Of a stretch of 39,080 bases of DNA, positions 17,529 through 24,681 are shown in pieces. The translations under genes and the position numbers were made by a program. The notes under the pieces are model-generated. The model saw only the letters and a list, made by a program, of their open reading frames with translations. It was not told where the DNA came from and made no database searches. The stretch is from Flavobacteriales bacterium UBA1993 (GTDB taxonomy: Bacteria; Bacteroidota; Bacteroidia; Flavobacteriales_G; Salibacteraceae). Within the stretch, counting starts at the first letter, position 1. Every line of letters starts with the position of its first letter. The DNA lies in NCBI GenBank assembly GCA_002336485.1, contig DDCZ01000067.1, positions 1-39,080 on the forward strand, written 5' to 3'.

Positions 17529-17561
17529 AAAAAAAAGGGAAATGTTTCCATTCCCCTTTTC
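17529..17561 (-). terminator. Terminator-like hairpin between the two gldN copies
   Basis: On the minus strand AAAAGGGGAAT (17560-17550) pairs with ATTTCCCTTTT (17543-17533), with one G-T pair and a 6-nt loop, followed by eight T (17536-17529). This has the form of a Rho-independent terminator placed after the first gldN. Confidence 0.75.
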
Positions 17562-17582
17562 CTAAATCCTGTAAAACAATTT

Positions 17583-18434
17583 CTAATAACTCCAGAGATC
17601 ATGTTCCATTCTGAAAATCGTTTGCTTCAAATCTTCAGCTTCTAACAAGGCATCTAGTCCCTTTTTATACTGATCAATAGATCTATTATAAACATTGGAC
17701 ATTTTGATGATATAGCTTCCAAATTGTCGTTTCCAAAAGATGTCCTCGTAAGTTCTCCTTTCGACGTCATTTGCTCTATTAAAGACTTCACTCTTTACAA
17801 AAACATATCTAGCTTCCGGGTAGTAGATCCAAAACAGCTTTTTCAAACCTCGAAATTCACCAGTTAGTTCATCCTTCTTTGCTAGCATTGGACATATTCC
17901 AATAATTCTAACTTCCATTACGGATCGTTGACGATCAAAAAACCATTCTTCCTTAATTTCATACCACTTTACATCTGTTGATTTCACATCAAGTGGCACT
18001 AATTGTTGTTCCATTTCACCTGTCAATAGGTTTTCACTGTATACCGTATCAACCTTGGACAAAAGGCCCCGAACTTCATCAGGAGTCATTCTTCTCGTAA
18101 ACATATCATCATCACCTAAAGGTCCTGGATCGTATGCGGTCAATGTGCCATCATTTAGGATTGATTCCTTAATTACATCAAATAATGACTTTCGTCCCTG
18201 CTCAGCCTTCTCTGGGAAGTAGAATGGGTGATTTATCTTTTCTCGAAGATCAACGCGTCTCCACACTCTCCTGAGCCACATAATGTCAGCTTCTCGCAGC
18301 GGAGAATATGGAATCACTCTTCGCTCAAGCGTATGCTCAGGCTGATAGATTCCATCAAGTACACTCTGCGCATCGGAAACACCAACAACGCATAGGGTAA
18401 TTATAGCCGTAAAAAATATTTTCATGTGTCTCAT
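17583..18434 (-). CDS. gldN: Gliding motility/T9SS protein GldN, first copy
   Basis: A 283-aa periplasmic component of the T9SS, equivalent to PorN. The start gives MRHMKIFFTAIITLCVVGVS then DAQ, a normal signal peptide; the internal ATG at 18425 is an equal alternative. Family segments include ADIMWLRRVWRRVDLREKIN, EEWFFDRQRSVMEVRIIGIC, GEFRGLKKLFWIYYPEARY and MEHDLWSY at the end. It begins ten bases after the gldM stop, in the standard K-L-M-N order, and is followed by a terminator-like hairpin. Confidence 0.95.
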   Translation of the reverse strand: MRHMKIFFTAIITLCVVGVSDAQSVLDGIYQPEHTLERRVIPYSPLREADIMWLRRVWRRVDLREKINHPFYFPEKAEQGRKSLFDVIKESILNDGTLTAYDPGPLGDDDMFTRRMTPDEVRGLLSKVDTVYSENLLTGEMEQQLVPLDVKSTDVKWYEIKEEWFFDRQRSVMEVRIIGICPMLAKKDELTGEFRGLKKLFWIYYPEARYVFVKSEVFNRANDVERRTYEDIFWKRQFGSYIIKMSNVYNRSIDQYKKGLDALLEAEDLKQTIFRMEHDLWSY

Positions 18435-18444
18435 AAGCGCAATT

Positions 18445-20082
18445 TTAAATCACTTTAAGGGCAATAGTTCCAAGATCACGAATAGTTCCATCTGGTCCTT
18501 TTGCCTTCACTTTTTCTAGGTAAACTTTCTGACCAGATTTCAGCTCTGCAATAATCTTCTTCGCATTTGAGCTCAATGCAGGTCCTTTACACATCTGCTC
18601 CACCACATTTCCTCGAATCGTTGCGGAAACTTGATAACTGATAATCTCGAATCTTAAGTCAAACTCGAAGTTTTCCATCTTAGCGATAATACCCGCAGCA
18701 GCTAACAAGTTTTTACGTGGGATATTGTCTGAGCCTGTTTTCCCTCCAAAATATGGTTTCGGATCGGGCACATTCTTAACCCTAAATTCCTTTTTACCAA
18801 AGTTGGTGTTCTTACCATTAATTTCAGCACTAACATTTACTGAAACCGTTTGTCCTTTTCCAGGCCTAACTTTAAAGTTCCCATTTGAACCCGATTTAGA
18901 AGCATTGGACATTGTTACTTGAAGCTTGTCTGTAGGCACCCCAGGCACTGAAACCTCTACTGGATTATCAAGTCCTCTGTAGAACACGTTCATTGCCGTA
19001 GGAGAAACGACAAGTGCAGGCTTCGCAACTGTATAAGATTGCTTAGGCACCTTGTAACTTGCCCAAGTTCCATCTGGCGCTTTTATTTGTATAACGCCAC
19101 CCCATTCTTTTACGCCTTCGGCACTTGCGGGAACTGTGTAACGCGCCATACCGTTCTTAATTGTTATGTTATTCGAATCTAGCTCTTCAAATGATCCAAC
19201 TGCGAAATCAGATGAGTCATTAAATTCGAAACCAACGCGCATACGTGGATCTTGTGTGGTACTAAACGCTGCCACGAATACATCAGCTCTAAAGCTATCA
19301 CCCTGAATCACATAGTTAGATTGAGGGATAACTTTCGCAGCTAAAGTGTCGAACTTGAAATCATCAGCAGAGATATTTCTATAAAGTGCCTTGATAATAT
19401 CCGCTTCCGCATTTCTAATGTCAGATTGAATTCGCGTTAGTCCAGTTACGGAGGCCGCAAGAGGAATATGGTCAAAGTTACCCGTTTCCCAACTCTCTTG
19501 GTTCCCGTTTACCATTCCAAAATCTTCAGTACTTAAACCAAGTTGAAGAGCTGCACGCTCATCCTCATCGTCAAAAAGGAACAATAGATCGTTTTTAAAC
19601 TCATCTATCATTACGCGTAACTCCCGCGCAGTAAACGCTCCCTCTACCGGGTTTGCAGGATCTGAACCAACCAATATATGTGTTGGAATATCATAGTTAT
19701 CCTTGCTATCTACATTTTTCAAAAGAAAAAGTGAATCATCGGGCACTGCTTCAATCGACTCAAAACCAGCCGTTTTCGCAATAATGTGCTTTTTCAATTC
19801 TTCGATATGAAAATACAAGGCATCTGCTAAGCCCTTCGCTCGAAATGCTTTATCGTAAAACTTTTTGACCTTGTCTGGGTCATTTGCTTTTGCCTTTTCG
19901 AATAAGTTATAAGTAAACTCATTCTTCGCCATGAAGTTTTTGTTGGTTACCTCAATACCATCGTTAATGATGACAAAGGCATCCAGGATATCCTTGGATA
20001 CATTCATCGCTAACAAGGCAGTCAAAACGAGGTACATCATACCAATCATCTTCTGACGCGGACTTTCTTTTCCTCCAGCCAT
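18445..20082 (-). CDS. gldM: Gliding motility/T9SS motor protein GldM
   Basis: A 545-aa inner-membrane protein with a single N-terminal transmembrane helix (MIGMMYLVLTALLAMNV, about residues 12-28) and a long periplasmic shaft of stacked domains. With GldL it forms the rotary motor that uses the proton gradient to drive secretion and gliding. The N-terminal MAGGKESPRQKMIGMMYLVL is close to the family signature. Later parts (YTVAKPALVVSPTAMNVFYR, VSVPGVP, AEINGKNTNFGKKEFRVK) fit the D3/D4 region that contacts GldK-GldN. It lies 39 bases after gldL in the normal order. Confidence 0.97.
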   Translation of the reverse strand: MAGGKESPRQKMIGMMYLVLTALLAMNVSKDILDAFVIINDGIEVTNKNFMAKNEFTYNLFEKAKANDPDKVKKFYDKAFRAKGLADALYFHIEELKKHIIAKTAGFESIEAVPDDSLFLLKNVDSKDNYDIPTHILVGSDPANPVEGAFTARELRVMIDEFKNDLLFLFDDEDERAALQLGLSTEDFGMVNGNQESWETGNFDHIPLAASVTGLTRIQSDIRNAEADIIKALYRNISADDFKFDTLAAKVIPQSNYVIQGDSFRADVFVAAFSTTQDPRMRVGFEFNDSSDFAVGSFEELDSNNITIKNGMARYTVPASAEGVKEWGGVIQIKAPDGTWASYKVPKQSYTVAKPALVVSPTAMNVFYRGLDNPVEVSVPGVPTDKLQVTMSNASKSGSNGNFKVRPGKGQTVSVNVSAEINGKNTNFGKKEFRVKNVPDPKPYFGGKTGSDNIPRKNLLAAAGIIAKMENFEFDLRFEIISYQVSATIRGNVVEQMCKGPALSSNAKKIIAELKSGQKVYLEKVKAKGPDGTIRDLGTIALKVI

Positions 20083-20121
20083 TCTATATTACTTTATAAT
20101 TAAGTTAATGATGAGTTGATA

Positions 20122-20979
20122 TTATCCGTTGGCGTTTCCACCGACATTCATGGCACTCAACATGTTACCATAAACACGATTAAGTGAGGCCAGATTGTTT
20201 GATAACTCCGCCATATTCTCCTTGTACTGCTTGGTACTTTCACCAGAAGCCTCCAAGTTCGACATTAGATCATTAATGCCTGAATAGAATTGCTTTGTTG
20301 ACTCAAGTTGCTCCTTACTCCCTTGAAGTTGCATATCATATATAGAATTCAATTCTGTCAATTTCGCTGAAACAGCCTTTAGTTCGCTTGCATAATTACT
20401 TCCATCCTCCGCGCTAAGACTGATGCTCGCCAAACTTTCTGATGCTCTAGAATAGTTTTCCGATAGAGTAGATACGTTCGTCGCAGCTGATCGTACGTTC
20501 GTAACATATTCATTTGTTGCAACTGAAGCATCAGAAATATCTGACATTTTACTTGCGTTATCAGATAGAGATCGCAGTCCAGATCCTAAGCTTTCTATTA
20601 ATTCAGGTCCGATCTTCGCCTCTTCCAACAAATTGTCAAGTTGTTCAGTCACAGGTAAATCTTCATTCACACTAGCTGTAGCTTCATCAATCATTGTATC
20701 ATCTTCCTCTTCGTGCTCTCCATCCTCCTCATGTTCAGCTAACTCAGGATATACAAGCTCCCACTTTGGTTCAGCATGCATTGGCTCAAAAGCTGAGAAA
20801 AAGAAAATCACGGCTTCAGTTGATAGACCCACAACTAAAAGTGGTCCAGAAAATGGCCAGTGCATAATCTTAAAGAGTGCACCAATAATTACTACCGCCG
20901 CTCCAATACCATAGAGCTTCGCCATAAAATTTTTCCAACTTTTACTACCTGGTCTGAAACCTGTTACTTCCTGTGACAT
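20122..20979 (-). CDS. gldL: Gliding motility/T9SS motor protein GldL
   Basis: A 285-aa inner-membrane motor protein with two N-terminal transmembrane helices (about residues 19-36 and 46-64) and a long acidic, coiled-coil cytoplasmic tail. Conserved motor residues are visible: Lys37 and His40 in LFKIMHWPF, and Glu55 in GLSTEAVIFFFSAFEP, matching the charged residues studied in F. johnsoniae GldL (Lys27, His30, Glu49). The spacing from His to Glu is four residues shorter than in F. johnsoniae, as I recall it. The tail has an acidic block near residues 83-100. It lies between gldK and gldM in one operon. Confidence 0.96.
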   Translation of the reverse strand: MSQEVTGFRPGSKSWKNFMAKLYGIGAAVVIIGALFKIMHWPFSGPLLVVGLSTEAVIFFFSAFEPMHAEPKWELVYPELAEHEEDGEHEEEDDTMIDEATASVNEDLPVTEQLDNLLEEAKIGPELIESLGSGLRSLSDNASKMSDISDASVATNEYVTNVRSAATNVSTLSENYSRASESLASISLSAEDGSNYASELKAVSAKLTELNSIYDMQLQGSKEQLESTKQFYSGINDLMSNLEASGESTKQYKENMAELSNNLASLNRVYGNMLSAMNVGGNANG

Positions 20980-21025
20980 ATCTGATTAATTAGGGATTAA
21001 GATTTAATAAGTTTTTGTTTTAAGA

Positions 21026-22348
21026 TCATATATCATCGCCCTTGGCACGACCCAAGTACGACATCACACATCGAAAACCGATGTAGCTTTTTGCGGTATC
21101 CTGGTACTCATAGGTGCGAGTTCCAGTTTGGAGATAGTAGCTAATATCCTTCCAGCTTCCACCTCGAATAACTTTTCTTTTTAATACAGGAGGATCATCA
21201 TCCTTCGCTTCGTAGACATAATCCATGTTCAAATCATGTGCAAAATCATATGAAGACTCGTCGTAAGCATTGCTTGTCCATTCTGCCACATTTCCCGACA
21301 TACAATAAAGGCCATAGTCGTTCGGAGAGTATGACGATCCCGGGACAGTGTGAAAACCGCCATCATCTACATAATTTCCTCTCATAGGCTTAAAGTTGGC
21401 AAGAAAACAACCACGCGTATTTCTAATGTATGGCCCACCCCATGGGAAAGGGTTCAAATCTAGTCCACCACGAGCGGCATATTCCCATTCGGATTCGGTA
21501 GGAAGTCTAAAGTCTTGAACATTCACACCACCAATTTTCTTAAGATAGTTGTTCAATAAGTCTGTTCTCCATATTCCAAAAGCTCGGGCTTGTTTCCATG
21601 TAACACCAACAACTGGATAATCATCGTAAGCTGGATGGCTGAAGTACATTTTCGTCATGGGTTCGTTAAAGGAGTATGTAAAGTCATGTACCCACACAAG
21701 TGTATCTGGGTAAACGTTTATAACATCTCGTTTAATGAAAACAGATCTATCGGTCATTCCTCGCTGACGTAATGGAGCACCTGGGCCACCCTTTCGGGCT
21801 GCATCCCTGTAATCAATCCAGAAGTACTCATAATCCAATTTTCTACCGTCCATTTCTCGACGACCTTTATATCGCTCGAACTCTGGGTAATACATCACCT
21901 CCAGCGCCTCTCGCTGCTCAGCATCACTCCAAGTTATTCTTGAATTCCAGTTAATATGAGGTGTATCGTAGTCTTGGTCATATCGATCGACCATCCATAA
22001 ATGCTCCTCATCAACTTCTTCTCCAACTATTCTATGCGCGATTGAATCTCGAACCCAGAACACAAATTGTCGGTATTCATTATTAGTGATCTCCGTTTCA
22101 TCCATATAAAATGCCTGAACAGAAACAGTCTTTGATTTAGTCGTGCTCGCATATGGAACATCTTGATCACTTGGCCCCATATTATATGAGCCCATTGGCA
22201 AATAGAGCATGCCATATGGATCAGGCTGGAACCATTGTATTCGGTTCTGCACACCAACTAACTGGCCGCTTCCGGAGTTACCGCAACTGCTAAGCAGAAT
22301 GGGCAGTCCCACTAGGGAAAGGGCCGATATCTTAAGCAATTTTTTCAT
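21026..22348 (-). CDS. gldK: Gliding motility/T9SS lipoprotein GldK
   Basis: A 440-aa outer-membrane lipoprotein equivalent to PorK, forming the T9SS ring with GldN. The signal ends at LSSC with acylated Cys22. The body is a formylglycine-generating-enzyme-like (sulfatase-modifying factor) fold: MGSYNMGPSD, FYMDETEITNNEYRQF, FRLPTESEWEYAARGG, MSGNVAEWTSNAYD, VIRGGSWKDISYY and YIGFRCVMSY. The active-site cysteines expected after RGGS in true FGE enzymes are not present, so a structural role fits. An unusually strong ribosome-binding site, AGGAGG four bases before the ATG, and its own promoter box precede it. Confidence 0.97.
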   Translation of the reverse strand: MKKLLKISALSLVGLPILLSSCGNSGSGQLVGVQNRIQWFQPDPYGMLYLPMGSYNMGPSDQDVPYASTTKSKTVSVQAFYMDETEITNNEYRQFVFWVRDSIAHRIVGEEVDEEHLWMVDRYDQDYDTPHINWNSRITWSDAEQREALEVMYYPEFERYKGRREMDGRKLDYEYFWIDYRDAARKGGPGAPLRQRGMTDRSVFIKRDVINVYPDTLVWVHDFTYSFNEPMTKMYFSHPAYDDYPVVGVTWKQARAFGIWRTDLLNNYLKKIGGVNVQDFRLPTESEWEYAARGGLDLNPFPWGGPYIRNTRGCFLANFKPMRGNYVDDGGFHTVPGSSYSPNDYGLYCMSGNVAEWTSNAYDESSYDFAHDLNMDYVYEAKDDDPPVLKRKVIRGGSWKDISYYLQTGTRTYEYQDTAKSYIGFRCVMSYLGRAKGDDI

Positions 22349-22405
22349 TTTTCCTCCTTTTTAGTTTATCTGTCTTTGGGATCTTCTCGTTTTGAGAAAA
22401 GTTGT

Positions 22406-22413
22406 CAAAAGTA
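22406..22413 (-). promoter_or_regulatory. Putative -7 box for gldK
   Basis: The minus strand reads TACTTTTG, matching TAnnTTTG, about 57 bases upstream of the gldK ATG and just after the porP-like gene stop. It would let gldKLMN be transcribed apart from the gene before it. No -33 TTG is seen. Confidence 0.4.
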
Positions 22414-22420
22414 AGTGATT

Positions 22421-23431
22421 CTATAAAAATCGTACTGTTTTGTGTTTTTGAACGGGGGGCGGTGTCTTTAACTTCAAACAGTATTGAACAAAAAATTCAT
22501 GTGATCCGTTGGATCCAGTTCTTATTCTTGACGTAGTTATATCATACGCATAACCGACCCGAATATTGCCCTTTGGCAAACCATAATTTATTCCACCTAA
22601 CAGGGTAGCCGCATCAGTAAACCTGTATGAAGCTCCTCCCCACAAAAAGTTATTCCATTCAGCAATTAGATTCAAATCAAACTGAGCTGAAGATAGATCT
22701 GTCTTGACCATGACCGACGGCTTTAGCACGATCAAATTATAATTAGGGAGTTCAAAATCGTACCCACCCATTAAGTAATAATGTCTCGCCATATCAAATG
22801 ATGTATTCCAACCGAGACCACCTTGATCTGTAAATTCGTCTCCACCCTCTTGAAAATTGGCTCCATTAAGGTGCGTCGCCGATATTCCGAAATAAACATC
22901 CTTTGTACGGTAGTACACACCCGCGTCCATATCAAAAGAACCGGAAGTATATGGCACATTTGGTATTGTAGGATCGTCATAAAAAGGTGTAATACTTCTC
23001 CAATTATTTCCTAGTGAAAACTGCAACATTCCGGCTGAGACACCTATACCCAAATGACCTGGCTCTCCGCCAATAAAGTTTAATGGAATATGAGCGGAAT
23101 ACGCGGCTTTTACTCCAAAGAAGTGCATTTGACCAAGTCCATCTCCAAACATGGAAATACCACCCCCGCTTCTCAAGTTGATTCCTGGGATTGTGAATGT
23201 TCCGTGACCACCAAAAAGGTAAGTTTCAGGTCTTCCTTCGAAGCCAGCCCACTGCTGGCGACTTAATAAATTCACGCAAATACCATCATTCATACCAGCA
23301 TAGGCAGGATTAACTTGTAATCGCGTGGCCATATTCATACTGAACTGAGGATCCTGTTGCGCCCTGGATTCATTGACTAGTAGCCCGAAAGCACCAAGTA
23401 CTAATACAATTGTTAAGAGTCTAAAATTCAT
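22421..23431 (-). CDS. PorP/SprF-family T9SS outer-membrane protein
   Basis: A 336-aa outer-membrane barrel-type protein with signal peptide MNFRLLTIVLVLGAFGLLVN. Family marks are the mature start QQDPQFSMNMATRLQVNPAYAG, then NLLSRQQWAGFEGRPETY, and later glycine and aromatic-rich strands such as GGINYGLPKGNIRVGYAYD. The DPQFS...NPAYAG pattern is typical of the PorP/SprF family, members of which help secrete or attach type B cargo or form part of the translocon. It sits 72 bases upstream of gldK, as in many genomes of the phylum. Whether it is the core PorP or an SprF-like adaptor cannot be decided from the sequence. Confidence 0.92.
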   Translation of the reverse strand: MNFRLLTIVLVLGAFGLLVNESRAQQDPQFSMNMATRLQVNPAYAGMNDGICVNLLSRQQWAGFEGRPETYLFGGHGTFTIPGINLRSGGGISMFGDGLGQMHFFGVKAAYSAHIPLNFIGGEPGHLGIGVSAGMLQFSLGNNWRSITPFYDDPTIPNVPYTSGSFDMDAGVYYRTKDVYFGISATHLNGANFQEGGDEFTDQGGLGWNTSFDMARHYYLMGGYDFELPNYNLIVLKPSVMVKTDLSSAQFDLNLIAEWNNFLWGGASYRFTDAATLLGGINYGLPKGNIRVGYAYDITTSRIRTGSNGSHEFFVQYCLKLKTPPPVQKHKTVRFL

Positions 23432-23559
23432 CTACGCTAAAAAGGTCAAGTTTTTTTTTGGGAGGCGCTAATTTAGCCAAAATTCAAATTGGTTTTGCAT
23501 TTTTCCACCAAGCCCCGTTTTTTTCAACATGAATCGGTGAAGATATCCGACAAAGGAGG

Positions 23560-24681
23560 TTAGAGCATCTTCTTGTATGCCCTCCACCATCGTTCAGGGA
23601 GGTCATCGTTTGCGGCTTCTTTGTAGTCGTTGTAATCGCACGGAATTAAATGATGTCTTCGATACTTATTGGCATACTCAGGTGGCACGGGAACCTCCAT
23701 CCACCATCGATCTGTATTCAGGCTTTTATAAAACACAACGTTGAACTCATCATTTTTAAGTGAAACTCTATATTTTAAAAACGAGCTATTCTGCGAGCTA
23801 GGAATTTCTGACCGCCGACTATATAAACCATCAATTAGACACCAGACCATCTCAGAAATTAAAAGTGCATCAACGCCGCTCACGTCCCCTGAGGTTTCTG
23901 TTATGACAACGGCTCTCAATTTTTCACCCAACCCAGCATAACGCAACGTTTGACAAATTTCCTCGGCGTAAAACCCATTGGGTTGCGGACTTGTGGACGA
24001 CTTAAAGTCTGAAGCTTTAACGCTATCCATTGATATTGAAAGAATATCAGCGCTGCGTATCAATGGCTCGGATAACTCAATCGAGCCTCGCATCTGCCCT
24101 AATCGATAAACATCAAAGTAAAGCTCATCAGCAAGCTCAATTTCAGCGCCACTTACCAAATAGGTTTGATAACCCAGATTCGAATAGTTGAACAAATAGT
24201 TTGGCTGCTCTTTAATTATTCTTCCAATGTAGGCTCCTTGGCCGCCATTGATATTGAGGATATTATCAATTGAAGCAATATTTACAATTTGCTCTAATTC
24301 TTCAAATGCCTTATAAATCGAATACGTCAACTCTCTATCGCCACCAATTACCACAGGAAGCACACGATGTTGAAAAAGCTCTAACACAATTTGAGTGATT
24401 GCGTACTCGGTATCTTCCAATGTTTTCCCTAATCGAAGGCAACCGAGTAAACCAATTTTAGGTTCAAACCCATGTGGAAAAAGGCCTGATAAACTATCGA
24501 GAACAGATTGAGGGTTTCTGAGCGGTTCTGTCTGGGAATACCTCGTTTCAGAAACGAACATAAGGGCCATTTTACATCCTTCCAGGTCAGATGACTCCTC
24601 CAATTCTGATAAATACTCAGAAATTGTTCCTTCCAAATTCGGGGTAATTTCTAGCTTATCAAAGTAATCTGAGAACTTCAT
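23560..24681 (-). CDS. Arginase/formimidoylglutamase-fold protein with degenerate metal site
   Basis: A 373-aa protein with the layout of the ureohydrolase (arginase) superfamily, but most metal ligands are changed. Motif 1 is GGDRE (residues 113-117), where catalytic members have GGDHE or GGDHS. The DAHxD position reads DNILN (139-143), losing His and the second Asp. The SxDxDxxDP position reads SMDSVKASD (217-225), keeping only the first Asp. The protein is therefore probably not a manganese hydrolase and may be structural or regulatory. Its start overlaps the topA stop by four bases, and the T9SS genes follow on the same strand. Databases often label such proteins formimidoylglutamase; I would not assign that activity. 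Confidence 0.85.
   Translation of the reverse strand: MKFSDYFDKLEITPNLEGTISEYLSELEESSDLEGCKMALMFVSETRYSQTEPLRNPQSVLDSLSGLFPHGFEPKIGLLGCLRLGKTLEDTEYAITQIVLELFQHRVLPVVIGGDRELTYSIYKAFEELEQIVNIASIDNILNINGGQGAYIGRIIKEQPNYLFNYSNLGYQTYLVSGAEIELADELYFDVYRLGQMRGSIELSEPLIRSADILSISMDSVKASDFKSSTSPQPNGFYAEEICQTLRYAGLGEKLRAVVITETSGDVSGVDALLISEMVWCLIDGLYSRRSEIPSSQNSSFLKYRVSLKNDEFNVVFYKSLNTDRWWMEVPVPPEYANKYRRHHLIPCDYNDYKEAANDDLPERWWRAYKKML

Noticed and set aside
23560..24681. Active formimidoylglutamase or arginase
   Set aside because: Most of the metal-binding residues are replaced, so the common database label is not supported by the sequence.
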